Positions 31,988-41,083 of a DNA stretch of 64,000 nucleotides are shown piece by piece; within the stretch, counting starts at the first letter, position 1, and each line of letters begins with the position of its first letter. The position numbers and the translations under genes were made by a program. The DNA comes from a virus. A model generated the notes under the pieces. It was not told where the DNA came from. It saw nothing but the letters and a program-made list of their open reading frames with translations, and made no database searches. The DNA lies in the IMG/VR virus record IMGVR_UViG_3300008448_008955, positions 1 to 64,000 of that record. One strand, 5' to 3'.

Positions 31988-33877
31988 TCAAGCACCTTGA
32001 GGGTTATTTCTCTGTCGATTTTGAGCAGCAAAAGCATTGGGATCAAAGCGATTTACTGCCTTAGCATAGCCTGCAGGAGTGGCCATTACCCAGCCTTCTT
32101 GCCCGGGATGCTCTAGATCTGCTTGACGCAAGATGTCCATCTTTAAATCGTGCAACAATAAGAATGCAGTAAATGCCGCTGCCAATGCAGGTGTATTTGA
32201 GCTAGGACTTTCTAAGTATTCTACAATGTTGCGGAACTTACTGGGTGTTACTTTGCGTTGCAACCATTCGCCGAACTCGGGCAATAGTGTATTAGGATTC
32301 AATGGAGTACCAACCTTGGTGTTGATATAGTCCACACATAACTTGGCAAGGTCAGTGATCCGGTGTGCTCGTAGTTCTGTAGGATTAAACAGAGTAGAGA
32401 TGGCAGCACCATCTGTGCGAATCAACTGTTTGAGTTGTTTTACTTTGGCAGGTTCCGCAGACAGTGCCGAGGGCGTCGCAGGACGCTCTAACATCAAGCC
32501 CGGAACTTCGTTAAATGCTACACCTTTGAGAGGCTGACGTGCATCTCCTGCATCCGAGTACATGCTATGTACAGCGATACCAATATCACTGTTTCCAATG
32601 CGTTGCCCTAAGTTACTTCGAGCTGGAATTTTATACTCAATAGTGTTAGGTTGAAACACATAATTGCCTGCGATTTCTGGGGGTGTGTTTGCGTACAGCA
32701 AATCACCTTTGACATAGCCACGGAAGTTGGGAGGTAAACTAGCTTCTAGTACAGGGAACAACTTTGTGTACAAGTTAATAATGCCAGTGCGATCGCCTTT
32801 TCTGGTGTTTTGAATCTGTGCCATCATTTGAGGACTAGTAGCAAGGCCATCGTAGCCCTTGGCTTCAAATCCTGATCCGTCAGTTAACACAAACTCGCCT
32901 GTGGAGGGTTTACGACCCCAGATTATAGCAGGCATACCGTCCCATTTGGCAGTGGTGGTTTTTGCAGGTGATTCAGTGGCATGCTTGACAATTTCTAGTG
33001 CTCGCTGAATGCCAGCTGTGCCTTCTCGAAATACCCAGTCTTCAAGATGTTCAATGCCCTTGGCACGGCCACCTACACTGGCCTGTTCAGCTTCCAGTAT
33101 GGGTTGCATGCCTTGATTTACAATACGATCCCGCAGGCGTCCCAGGAATCCAGCATCGCTTTCCCGCACAGATGTTTGAGGTTCTTTGAGACCTTGTTTG
33201 GCCAAATAGTCGCGGAAATCTCGAAGCATAGCATCACTGTCGGGGTTGTTGGCCAAGGCAGCGTAAATGCTTTCCACACTCTTGAGATTGTTTCTGTTGT
33301 AACCTCGCCCTAGAACCCATTGAGCAAATTGATCAGGATTTGTGCTGATCACTTCATTGGTTGTTCGATTGAGTACGCCGTTACTGCCTACTTTGAGTCC
33401 ATGATGTTTGGCCATGCTGGACCATAGCACAGCACGGTTCATGCCTTTGTATTCGGTATTGTCTGCGCCACCGTAGTAGAACTGTCCCCAATCCAAGTCG
33501 GGGAAGAACATAAAATCTGTTTGAACAAAACCACGATCTGGATCACCAGCAATGGGAGTTCGAAAATGCACTTCTCCTGCCTTGCGAACATATTCGCGAG
33601 GATCTTGTCCTTGACTTTGCACAAACTGTGTGAGCGTGGCAGCAAGTTGATCCTTGGTAATTTTGTTGGCATCCACACCAAGGTCGAGATCGCCCGAAGT
33701 AGGCTTGCGCCCGGTTGATCCTAGTTGACGTTCTTCAGGAAACTTTAAACCTGTGACTTGTTCAACCCAGGCAATGGTTGCAGGTACGTCAGCTTGGTTG
33801 ATGCGTTGTGTCAGCGGCTCACCGTCTTTGCTCTTGAATACGTTACCACCTTCCAACAAAGTTTTCAATAACTTCAT
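31988..33877 (-). CDS. Double nucleotidyltransferase fusion (pol-beta-type + ligase-type)
   Basis: Predicted 629 aa. The N-terminal half has a pol-beta-superfamily signature: GS at 53-54, D-L-D at 63-65 (GSTGRKPTSGDLDL) and a third Asp at 121 (VQTDFMF). The second half has a covalent-nucleotidyltransferase motif I, KWDGMPAII with Lys311, then GYVKGDLLY and EYKIPAR (about 414-420), like motifs III-V of DNA/RNA ligases; it resembles DUF6267-type phage proteins. The very N-terminus is MKLLKTLLEGG, where LLE-G fits a T4 prohead protease site. It overlaps the next gene by 4 bases. A repair or end-modifying enzyme, perhaps carried in the virion. Confidence 0.65.
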   Translation of the reverse strand: MKLLKTLLEGGNVFKSKDGEPLTQRINQADVPATIAWVEQVTGLKFPEERQLGSTGRKPTSGDLDLGVDANKITKDQLAATLTQFVQSQGQDPREYVRKAGEVHFRTPIAGDPDRGFVQTDFMFFPDLDWGQFYYGGADNTEYKGMNRAVLWSSMAKHHGLKVGSNGVLNRTTNEVISTNPDQFAQWVLGRGYNRNNLKSVESIYAALANNPDSDAMLRDFRDYLAKQGLKEPQTSVRESDAGFLGRLRDRIVNQGMQPILEAEQASVGGRAKGIEHLEDWVFREGTAGIQRALEIVKHATESPAKTTTAKWDGMPAIIWGRKPSTGEFVLTDGSGFEAKGYDGLATSPQMMAQIQNTRKGDRTGIINLYTKLFPVLEASLPPNFRGYVKGDLLYANTPPEIAGNYVFQPNTIEYKIPARSNLGQRIGNSDIGIAVHSMYSDAGDARQPLKGVAFNEVPGLMLERPATPSALSAEPAKVKQLKQLIRTDGAAISTLFNPTELRAHRITDLAKLCVDYINTKVGTPLNPNTLLPEFGEWLQRKVTPSKFRNIVEYLESPSSNTPALAAAFTAFLLLHDLKMDILRQADLEHPGQEGWVMATPAGYAKAVNRFDPNAFAAQNRQRNNPQGA

Positions 33878-34608
33878 GGCTTGCCACCTGCCTGCTGTTG
33901 TAAACTCTGCATGGCTTGAGCATGCACAGGATCTTTGGCATTAAAGGGTTGTCCATTTACCAGCCAATTTCCACGTGTGTCTTGCGTGAGTTTTATCTGC
34001 CCTTTTTGTTGTGTTTGGCCGCCACTGCTACGGGGATCAAACTGTGAAATCTGTTTAGCAGGAGCAATGCCATCTCGAACAATGTCAGTCCAGGCAGCAG
34101 CCAGTTGTGGGGTGTTGTTGCCAGGCTTGACTGTGGCGTTCATTACAGCGTCAATGCCTTTGTCAATGGCTTCTTTTGCTGCATCGGCAGCCCCTTTAAC
34201 TGTGGGGTCATCGCCTACTGAATTAGGCAAGCCAGCATAATCTGCGTTGGGCCCAATGGAATTGTTGACCAAAGTCACCAGCTGCGGTTTGATTGCGTTA
34301 AAGCTGGCTGGGCTCATTGCACTGAGATTGGTAGTTGGATTACCAGCTGCATCCTTGGTCCTGCTCATGAACTCTTGCACAGCTTGAGCCCAAGCAGCTT
34401 GTAGTTGTGTGGCCAGTGGCCCTACCAGTGCTTGATTGGCCTTGAAGGCTGCCATCCTAGAATTGGCGCCAGAGCCAGCTGGATCAAAAGCAGGGCTACC
34501 GGTTTGGCTCTGTACAAACTTGTTGAATCCAGCCTTGGCAATGCCACTGGCTAGTGCACCAACAATTTCGTTAACTCTTTTTGGCTGAGTTATTTCAAAG
34601 ATTTGCAT
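33874..34608 (-). CDS. Probable head or internal protein with MQIFEI start
   Basis: Predicted 244 aa, ATG at 34608 with AAGGA upstream. It starts MQIFEITQPKRVNEIVGALA, followed by an Ala/Gln-rich helical body (NQALVGPLATQLQAAWAQAV) and a C-terminal beta hairpin (IKLTQDTRGNWLVNGQPFNA). No enzymatic motif. It is coupled to the double nucleotidyltransferase by ATGA. Confidence 0.55.
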   Translation of the reverse strand: MQIFEITQPKRVNEIVGALASGIAKAGFNKFVQSQTGSPAFDPAGSGANSRMAAFKANQALVGPLATQLQAAWAQAVQEFMSRTKDAAGNPTTNLSAMSPASFNAIKPQLVTLVNNSIGPNADYAGLPNSVGDDPTVKGAADAAKEAIDKGIDAVMNATVKPGNNTPQLAAAWTDIVRDGIAPAKQISQFDPRSSGGQTQQKGQIKLTQDTRGNWLVNGQPFNAKDPVHAQAMQSLQQQAGGKP

Positions 34609-34855
34609 CTGTTTTCCTTACGCTGCGATTGAATTTGCCAGCATCTTTTGTTCTTATTGCATTTAACAATTTTCTTGTGAGATTTTCTGCTTGGTCAGCA
34701 GGAAACTCAGCTTCTATTTGTTCTACTAAGCGAATAGCAGAAGCGATCACGTTGCTGGCACGATTTTCAATGATCAAGCGACGATCGCGCTGAGCATATT
34801 TTTTGTCGTACAAGCCATCTAATTCTTCTAAGATGCTGCGAGTTTTTTTCTGCAT
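34595..34855 (-). CDS. Small helical basic protein
   Basis: Predicted 86 aa, all-helical and highly charged (LEELDGLYDKKYAQRDRRLI). First gene of this virion cluster on the minus strand, preceded by CTAAATA (34874-34880) and AAAGG. Overlaps the next gene by 14 bases. Function unknown. Confidence 0.6.
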   Translation of the reverse strand: MQKKTRSILEELDGLYDKKYAQRDRRLIIENRASNVIASAIRLVEQIEAEFPADQAENLTRKLLNAIRTKDAGKFNRSVRKTDANL

Positions 34856-34873
34856 TGTTTAGGACCTTTGGAT

Positions 34874-34880
34874 TATTTAG
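34874..34880 (-). promoter_or_regulatory. Late-promoter-like CTAAATA
   Basis: On the minus strand, 19 bases before the ATG at 34855. It is back-to-back with AATAAATA at 34896-34903 on the plus strand, so this 75-bp gap appears to hold divergent late promoters. Confidence 0.45.
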
Positions 34881-34895
34881 CGGGTTTCCAGTTCT

Positions 34896-34903
34896 AATAA
34901 ATA
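34896..34903 (+). promoter_or_regulatory. Late-promoter-like AATAAATA of fiber gene
   Basis: On the plus strand, 28 bases before the ATG at 34932, with AAAGGA in between. Matches seven of eight positions of TATAAATA. Confidence 0.5.
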
Positions 34904-34931
34904 TCTAAATGCGTATCGCAAAGGAAAACTT

Positions 34932-36803
34932 ATGACCAGTCAGATCAACCCAACAGCAATCAATGATCAATATCCTGTGGCTGCCCAGCCCAACAATACC
35001 CAAGGATTCAGAGATAATTTCGCCGGCACTAAAACTAATTTTGAATATGCCGCAGAAGAAATCACAGAGCTTCAAACCAAATCAATTTTAAACGCTGCCT
35101 TGGACAATGGATCTTCTCTGAGTACACAAAACAACATGTTGGGTGCGCCTTTGATTGGCGCTAAGATACGTAATTTTAGTGCTGATTCAGTGAACATTGC
35201 AACCACTTCGGGCCCAATTATATTAGATTATAGTCAAGGACATTATCAGCGTATTGCAACCACAGGCAACATTAACTTAGGCTTTAGTAACTTTGCGCCT
35301 TCAGGTAGTTTTAGCAGCATACGAGTACAGGTCATTGTTGATGCTGTTGGCCGTACCATGGCTCTTAGCCCTTACGTAACGCTAGGCACAGACGGCATTC
35401 AGGGCTATGCCAGTGGTACTATTACTTTTGCCGAAGCAGGCACTTATCAATTTGGGTTTACAACATCTGACTCAGGCGCCACTATCACAATTCAGGATTT
35501 AAATCGCCCATTGAGTGATTACACCAATCCTGTGACAATTGCCAGCACCGAGCCTAGTATCAGCATTACCTCAGGTGCGCTGGTAGTTGCTGGCGGTGTT
35601 GGCGTTGCTGGTAATCTTTATGTGGACGGCAACATTGTTGGAAACTTTGTAGCCACCACTCAAACATTTGCCGGTAACTTAACTGGTGGAAATCTATTGA
35701 CCAGTGGCATAATGAGTGCCACAGGCAATGTCTCTGGCGGTAACATTAGAACCACAGGGCAAGTTTCAGCCACAGGCAACGTTACTGGAGCTTATATCAT
35801 CGGTGATGGTAGTCAATTGACCAATATCACTGTGTCCGGTGGATCAGCCATTGTCAACGGAACCAGTAATGTAAGAGCAATTGCCAACAGTAATATCACT
35901 ATTGGAATTGGCGGATCAAACGTTGCTGTATGGGCCAACACAGGTGGTTTTGTAACTGGTTTAATCAGCGCCACAGGTAACATCACTGGCGGCAACCTTA
36001 GGACTGCTGGACAAGTTTCAGCCACAGGCAACATCACTGGCGGTAACATTCTAGCAGGTTCGGGAGTTGGAGTTGGCGGCGATGTTGGAGTTGGCGGCAT
36101 TATATTTGCAAATGGCAACATCAACACCAACACCTCATTCAACGCTGTTGGCAATATTGTTGGTTCTTATTTCATTGGCAACGGAGCATTTTTATCAGGC
36201 CTGTCTAGTACTTCAAGAATCACAGCAGGTACCACAGAATTGGGCGTTTCTACCCCAAGTGGTAATATTCAGGCAACCGTTGGAGGCACAGCAAACATAG
36301 CCGTAATTTCCACGCAAGGTATAGATATCACTGGAAACGTAACAGCCTCTGCTAACTTAGAAGGTGTTGGTGTCAGTGTCACTGGCAACGTCACTGGTGG
36401 CAATCTACGCAGCAACGGTTTGATCAGTGCTGCTGGTAACATCACTGGCGGTAACATTGCAGGTACTGGCAATGTATCGTTGGTTGGCAACGTGATTGCT
36501 GGAAACTTGACCACTGGTGCACAAATGGTTGCACTTGGCAACGTCACTGGCGGTAACATTGTTACCAACGGTCAGGTGCGCTCTTTCAACGGTACTGCTG
36601 TTTCAGCAGGAGGCACAGCTGGAGCAGGATACGTATTTTCAACTACTGCAAACTTTGGTGTATTCTTTGGATCAGGTGCACCAACATTGGCCGCAGCCAA
36701 AGGATCATTGTACCTACGCAGTGACGGTACTACCACCAACGATCGCATGTACGTAAACACCAATGGCTCTACTACCTGGACCGCAGTAATTACTGCAAGT
36801 TAA
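34932..36803 (+). CDS. Repeat-built tail fiber-type protein
   Basis: Predicted 623 aa. The N-terminal 60 residues (INPTAINDQYPVAAQPNNTQ, then GFRDNFAGTKTNF) are an attachment-type domain. From about residue 225 the chain is made of repeats of the form (A/V)TGN(V/I)(T/S)GGN(I/L), more than ten copies, typical of a trimeric beta-stranded fiber. The C-terminus has KGSLYLRSDGTTTNDRMYVN, common at fiber ends. It is the only plus-strand gene in its region, with its own late-type promoter and a strong terminator at 36833-36868. Expected role is host receptor binding. Confidence 0.75.
   Translation: MTSQINPTAINDQYPVAAQPNNTQGFRDNFAGTKTNFEYAAEEITELQTKSILNAALDNGSSLSTQNNMLGAPLIGAKIRNFSADSVNIATTSGPIILDYSQGHYQRIATTGNINLGFSNFAPSGSFSSIRVQVIVDAVGRTMALSPYVTLGTDGIQGYASGTITFAEAGTYQFGFTTSDSGATITIQDLNRPLSDYTNPVTIASTEPSISITSGALVVAGGVGVAGNLYVDGNIVGNFVATTQTFAGNLTGGNLLTSGIMSATGNVSGGNIRTTGQVSATGNVTGAYIIGDGSQLTNITVSGGSAIVNGTSNVRAIANSNITIGIGGSNVAVWANTGGFVTGLISATGNITGGNLRTAGQVSATGNITGGNILAGSGVGVGGDVGVGGIIFANGNINTNTSFNAVGNIVGSYFIGNGAFLSGLSSTSRITAGTTELGVSTPSGNIQATVGGTANIAVISTQGIDITGNVTASANLEGVGVSVTGNVTGGNLRSNGLISAAGNITGGNIAGTGNVSLVGNVIAGNLTTGAQMVALGNVTGGNIVTNGQVRSFNGTAVSAGGTAGAGYVFSTTANFGVFFGSGAPTLAAAKGSLYLRSDGTTTNDRMYVNTNGSTTWTAVITAS
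35700..36560 (+). repeat. Array of TGN(V/I)TGGN repeats
   Basis: Degenerate in-frame repeats with recurring DNA words such as ACTGGCGGTAAC (near 36028, 36444 and 36548) and GCCACAGGCAAC. They encode the fiber shaft and could recombine to change fiber length. Confidence 0.7.
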
Positions 36804-37980
36804 TCAATTCCCAAAATTCAGGGAAAGTACTAGCTAGATCTTGTTGTCGCAACAGATCTAGCTTTTTTGTTGACTCAAGAAATTTGTCCCACTGCTGTGG
36901 CTGATTTTCCAAAGGCATGTCCATGAAATCCATGATGCTAGTGATTTGCCAGTTGGGCTGTTGTGATTCAAGTTGACTACGTATTGTTTGTTTGACTGTG
37001 TCTGGCAGTGCTCGAACATTGAGATAGTGTGGATGATGCACCATGTTAAAAAACACAGGAATTTCTCGATCGCAGAAATACTGTTGTATTTGCATCACGT
37101 ATAAAATGTTCAAAGCACACACTGTAACACAGATGTGCATTTTAATGTTGGGGCTGGTTCTGACCAACTGTCGATAACGCAATACGTTCTTTTCAACTGT
37201 GCTCCACGTTTCACCATATCGAATATAATCAAAGTGTGGTCCAATACCATCTATGCTAATATCAATGTTTACTGATTTAAACTGTTTGATGATATCAATG
37301 TACTCAGGATTCCAAATGGTACCATTGGTATTGATATGCAACCCTTGATCTCGGCATCGACCGCTGTCAACACTCTGTTGCAAAATATGAAATACTTTGT
37401 CCAACAACATAGGCTCAGCACCGTAGATGTCATAGTACTCTACATCAGTGAACCAGGTTGCTAGATCTGTCCATAGCTGTGTGTTTTCGTCGCTGTAGCT
37501 GCTGCGAATTCTGCCCCAGGAAGCTAGATATTTCTTATAGTCTGGTTCCCATTTTTGAGCTTCAATTTCCCAGTAGTCGCGATACCATTTGCTAGAAACC
37601 TCAGGCCAGCATGTTCTGCAGGCTAAATTGCAGGTGTTACCAGGTTTAAGGTCCACCAGTTGTGGCTTGTGACCTGTGATCACTAGATCTTTAAATTGTT
37701 CATTGGCCACTTGTCTGCGGCTGCTTCTTCCTGCTGCTTCTTCATTCCAGCAAGCACTGCAATTTGGATGTTGGATCCCTTGTTCTAGATCTCGCTTTAT
37801 CTCATAGCGTGTAGAACTGTTCCAAGCCTGTTCCATAGTATGTGTATCAAGAAAAATTTCCTGACCTTCTGGGTCTCGTAGATAAGTTTGACTGTGACAA
37901 CACAGCAGGCACCGTCCTGAATTGTGTAATGCAATCCCAGAATCTGCCCAAACACAATATAAACCTTTGTCTTTTTCCAT
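36790..37980 (-). CDS. Radical SAM protein, twitch-type
   Basis: Predicted 396 aa, ATG at 37980 after AAAGGA. Cluster Cys117, 121 and 124 (GNTCNLACRTCWPE). The accessory motif C-x2-C-x4-G-x-S-x-R (NCSACWNEEAAGRSSRR) matches the proteins at 25452 and 59472. The N-terminus has another Cys group (GRCLLCCHS), as in related proteins that begin with a Cys-rich strand. YGAEPML takes the place of the GGE loop. INTNGT and SIDGIG are typical core strands. Its 3' end contains the fiber gene terminator. Product unknown. Confidence 0.85.
   Translation of the reverse strand: MEKDKGLYCVWADSGIALHNSGRCLLCCHSQTYLRDPEGQEIFLDTHTMEQAWNSSTRYEIKRDLEQGIQHPNCSACWNEEAAGRSSRRQVANEQFKDLVITGHKPQLVDLKPGNTCNLACRTCWPEVSSKWYRDYWEIEAQKWEPDYKKYLASWGRIRSSYSDENTQLWTDLATWFTDVEYYDIYGAEPMLLDKVFHILQQSVDSGRCRDQGLHINTNGTIWNPEYIDIIKQFKSVNIDISIDGIGPHFDYIRYGETWSTVEKNVLRYRQLVRTSPNIKMHICVTVCALNILYVMQIQQYFCDREIPVFFNMVHHPHYLNVRALPDTVKQTIRSQLESQQPNWQITSIMDFMDMPLENQPQQWDKFLESTKKLDLLRQQDLASTFPEFWELINLQ
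36833..36868 (+). terminator. Rho-independent terminator inside an opposing gene
   Basis: Plus-strand stem GCTAGATCT-(T)-GTTG, loop TCG, CAAC-AGATCTAGC, then TTTTTTG (36863-36869). It ends the fiber transcript and lies inside the coding end of the convergent radical SAM gene, so the hairpin is also protein-coding. Confidence 0.9.
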
Positions 37981-37999
37981 GATGTCCTTTGATTAAACC

Positions 38000-38006
38000 T
38001 TAAATA
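38000..38006 (+). promoter_or_regulatory. Late-promoter-like TTAAATA in shared 15-bp block
   Basis: TTAAATA begins the 15-bp block at 38000-38014 that is identical to 3359-3373. In both cases it sits at the start of a plus-strand gene in a divergent pair. Confidence 0.35.
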
Positions 38007-38665
38007 TGTATGATATGTCAGAACTTACTACAATTTTTACTCCCATTAGATATCTGGTCAGCAAACTGCATTTAAAAATGCCCTGGACCTACGAAGAAGT
38101 CGTTGCTGAACTTGAAACAGAAGATTGGAAGCCGCATGGAGAAGTTGCTCCTGTAGGGCACAATCCATGGCCTGGAATGCGTTACAAAGTTCTACGCCCT
38201 CGTGAAGAAAACAAAAAGCTAGTAGCAATCAGCAGATATTTTAACAGTCTCAAATTCAAACAACAAGTAGTTGACTGGATGTATGACAATTATCCAGGCA
38301 CCGACGTGGCCTGGGGCATGGACCGTGACACCATGTTTCGACAAAGTCAAACGCACATTGAGTTTACTCGTGACATGCCAGGCTTTGTCAACGCACTACA
38401 CACAGACTATCGCAAACTGATTGCCACTGGCATGGTCTACTTCAGCAATCACGACACTGAAGATCTCAGCAGTTATTTCTACAAATCAGAAAACCGAGAT
38501 GAACCTGTGCGTATGACCACTGAGTTTGGCGACGGTTGGTGGCACCAAAATGGTAATTACACCTGGCACGAAGGATGGAATCGTACTGATCAGGTGCGCT
38601 ACAGTGGACTTCTAGGGCTTACTATATACACCAGCGACGCACCTGTTTGGCCAGGGCAGAATTAA
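38006..38665 (+). CDS. Putative 2OG-Fe(II) oxygenase-like protein
   Basis: Predicted 219 aa from 38006; an ATG at 38015 (MSELTTIF) is equally possible if the TTAAATA box is the promoter. HTD in NALHTDYRK is a candidate H-x-D iron pair. It is followed by strands GMVYFSNHDTEDLSSYFY and then WHQNGNYTWHEGWNRTDQVR, offering a distal His and an Arg. This order fits a small 2-oxoglutarate oxygenase of the kind common in T4-like phages. Substrate unknown. It overlaps the convergent helicase stop by 4 bases. Confidence 0.5.
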   Translation: MYDMSELTTIFTPIRYLVSKLHLKMPWTYEEVVAELETEDWKPHGEVAPVGHNPWPGMRYKVLRPREENKKLVAISRYFNSLKFKQQVVDWMYDNYPGTDVAWGMDRDTMFRQSQTHIEFTRDMPGFVNALHTDYRKLIATGMVYFSNHDTEDLSSYFYKSENRDEPVRMTTEFGDGWWHQNGNYTWHEGWNRTDQVRYSGLLGLTIYTSDAPVWPGQN

Positions 38666-40116
38666 CCTGTTTTTATCTGTCCCAGTAACTGTTTGAGTTT
38701 GGCTGTTTGTACATCAGCGGTTACTTTAGGAACGTCACTTGAGTGAACCATTGGTTTTTCCCATGCGTGTGTGCCTGTGGGTTTCTCCCACTTAGTTGGC
38801 GAATCTTCCGATGGCGCTACTGTGCTTTTGGCCTTGATTGAATCCATGATACTGGGCTTTACTCCACCACGGAAATTGTCTTGTTCGTCGCCGCCTGCAT
38901 CGGTAATACGCATAGTGTTAATATCGTATTCAAGATCGATTTTCTGTCCTACACCTGTTGAACTACGACTTTTCATACATTGAATCTGATACTTGCCTCG
39001 CTCTTTCATAGCCCGGCTCGTGAAAATACCAAATACATTGTCCGCTGTATTGATCTTACTAATACCACCACTAATATGACTGTGATCAAATTCAATCTCC
39101 TCCACAGCTGATCGATTCAATTGCGATGCGGTCACAAGCAATATGCCCAGTTCTTTGGCCAAGTTACGCAGTTCTTCACTCACATACTTGTCTTTGACAA
39201 ACAGATCGTTGGGACTGACTTTGGCGCTGACAGGCATCAACAAGTCCAAATAGTCAACCATCATGAAGTCAACTCGGTGTCCTGTTTTGATTTGATATTC
39301 TTTTAAGAATGCACGAATGTCATTGATGTTGCTTTGTGCTGGCAATGCTTTGACTTGATAGCTACCTGCCTTCTTGCCTACCATTTTGACTTTAAGGGCT
39401 GCTGTTGATTTGTCTCGACGAATATCTTTAGTTGACATATCTGTCAACATAGCTGCCGTACGCAGACCAGTGAGTTCCTCACTGAGTTCTAGCGAAACAT
39501 AAACACCATGCAAGCCCTGTTGTACCCAGTTCAGTGCAATGTTCATCATCACAAGACTCTTGCCTGATCCTGAGCCACCTGCAAAGATGTTGAGTTCGCC
39601 GCGACTAAACCCACCATACAGCAGTCTATCCACTTGTGGCCAACCTGTTGATACTTGTCCGCCTGCATCAAAGTACTTGGTAAACATACCCTCAGGATCG
39701 GCCCAAAAATCTGTGCCAAGATCCTTGGTTAAAGAAATTTGTACTGCATCTTTAATCAATTTTTCTACAGGCTCAAACTCACCTTTTTCCAACAGATCTG
39801 CACTTTTAAGAATTGCACGTTCAAGTTCTTGGCGCTTGGTAAACGCTTCAAACTCAGTCATAAACCAATCATAGTGTCCTTCATTCAAGTCAGGCACTGA
39901 TTGTAATTTAATTCCTGTGGCCGCTGTGATCTGTGCACGATCAGGCAACGTGCTGTATTTGGCACTGTGTTCTTTGATAAACTCCGCTGCTCGGCGTATG
40001 CTTTTATCAAAGTTGTCTGGGTTATAAATGTTCTGCACACGCACATAGCTCTGTGCATCTTCCAACATCATTTCCAGGAACAGGCGCTGTACGTCAACTC
40101 CGTAGTCTTTTAACAA
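38662..40116 (-). CDS. Replicative DnaB-type helicase (T4 gp41-like)
   Basis: Predicted 484 aa. Walker A is GGSGSGKSLVMMN and Walker B is FMMVDYLDLL. The DnaB-type motif VTASQLNRSAVEE with the arginine-finger region FTSRAMKERGKYQIQ follows. The N-terminal helical domain (about 1-130) and a C-terminal tail rich in K, P and S complete it. It unwinds DNA ahead of the fork together with the primase encoded immediately upstream (23-base overlap). The stop overlaps the convergent 38665 gene. Confidence 0.93.
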   Translation of the reverse strand: MLKDYGVDVQRLFLEMMLEDAQSYVRVQNIYNPDNFDKSIRRAAEFIKEHSAKYSTLPDRAQITAATGIKLQSVPDLNEGHYDWFMTEFEAFTKRQELERAILKSADLLEKGEFEPVEKLIKDAVQISLTKDLGTDFWADPEGMFTKYFDAGGQVSTGWPQVDRLLYGGFSRGELNIFAGGSGSGKSLVMMNIALNWVQQGLHGVYVSLELSEELTGLRTAAMLTDMSTKDIRRDKSTAALKVKMVGKKAGSYQVKALPAQSNINDIRAFLKEYQIKTGHRVDFMMVDYLDLLMPVSAKVSPNDLFVKDKYVSEELRNLAKELGILLVTASQLNRSAVEEIEFDHSHISGGISKINTADNVFGIFTSRAMKERGKYQIQCMKSRSSTGVGQKIDLEYDINTMRITDAGGDEQDNFRGGVKPSIMDSIKAKSTVAPSEDSPTKWEKPTGTHAWEKPMVHSSDVPKVTADVQTAKLKQLLGQIKTG

Positions 40117-41077
40117 GTTGTTTCTTCCTTAATTCTATTTTGATTCTGCTGGTTTCTCTAGCTTGAAGTATAGTTAGCAAAGTTCCAAGTCGTCCATACT
40201 TCTTTACTGCATCATTTACATCTTTGCAATCTTCCCAGTTGGGTATGCTTACTGCCCAGCCCAGTTCTACGGCGCGGTCAATCAAGTCCAACCCTGCTTG
40301 GTCTTGGTCGGGCACCACAGTGATTTCTCGTCCTAGACCACGGATCATTCTAGCCTGTGCATCACTGATTTCATTGTGCATGACTGCTAGGCCGCCAATA
40401 CTGAGTGCATCAAATATGCCTTCGGTCACAATCACATGTTGCCAGTCTGGATGCTGTAAGTCAGTGCCGAACACATACCCTGGCTGCACATCAGAAATAA
40501 ATTTAGGAATCTTGTTGTCAATAAATCTTGAAGTGTAGCCTACAATTTTGTTTTCGTGTGTGAACGGCACAATTACACAAGGTCTGGTCCAGTGAACTCC
40601 ATCGGTGCGGATAGGAGTCATCATGGGAAAGTCTTCAGGTACACGTCGATCACGAATGTAGTCCCAGTACCTAGGATGTTCCTGTGTGATCAATTCACTG
40701 CCCGGTGGCAGCTCACGTTCTTCAAAATCAATGCCTTGTAATACACTGAACACACGTTGTCGGTCTTCTACAATGCCGTAGATACTACGATGGCGTAAAC
40801 TTTCCAAGTTAGCCAGTTCAATATCTCGTTCAGGCACACCCAGCCAACTCAAGAGCCTACGGGCCTTGAAGCTCACAGAGCGGCCAAGGATAAAGCTGGC
40901 GGTGTAGCCGCAATTGAAACAGTGATAGCTCCAGCCTTGTTCGTTTGTTTTGATTCCGCCTCGTTGACGTCGGTCTGGGCTGTTGCCGTTGTGATGACAA
41001 CATGGAGCGTTGAAACTGACCCACCCACTGGGACTGGCTTTGCGTTTTGCAGGTAGGTATTGAACAATATCAAGCAT
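40094..41077 (-). CDS. DNA primase (T4 gp61-like)
   Basis: Predicted 327 aa. The N-terminal zinc-binding segment is APCCHHNGN, then WSYHCFNCGY. The TOPRIM-like core is VTEGIFDALSIGGL, then GREITVVPDQDQAGLDLIDRA with the D-x-D pair. The C-terminus is basic (KIELRKKQLVKRLRS). It makes RNA primers and interacts with the helicase encoded directly downstream. The extended -10 site at 41084-41092 lies just before the ATG. Confidence 0.93.
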   Translation of the reverse strand: MLDIVQYLPAKRKASPSGWVSFNAPCCHHNGNSPDRRQRGGIKTNEQGWSYHCFNCGYTASFILGRSVSFKARRLLSWLGVPERDIELANLESLRHRSIYGIVEDRQRVFSVLQGIDFEERELPPGSELITQEHPRYWDYIRDRRVPEDFPMMTPIRTDGVHWTRPCVIVPFTHENKIVGYTSRFIDNKIPKFISDVQPGYVFGTDLQHPDWQHVIVTEGIFDALSIGGLAVMHNEISDAQARMIRGLGREITVVPDQDQAGLDLIDRAVELGWAVSIPNWEDCKDVNDAVKKYGRLGTLLTILQARETSRIKIELRKKQLVKRLRS

Positions 41078-41083
41078 CTGCTT

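Noticed and set aside
35700-36560. CRISPR-like repeat array
   Set aside because: Repeats are in frame, degenerate and encode a fiber; no constant spacer length.
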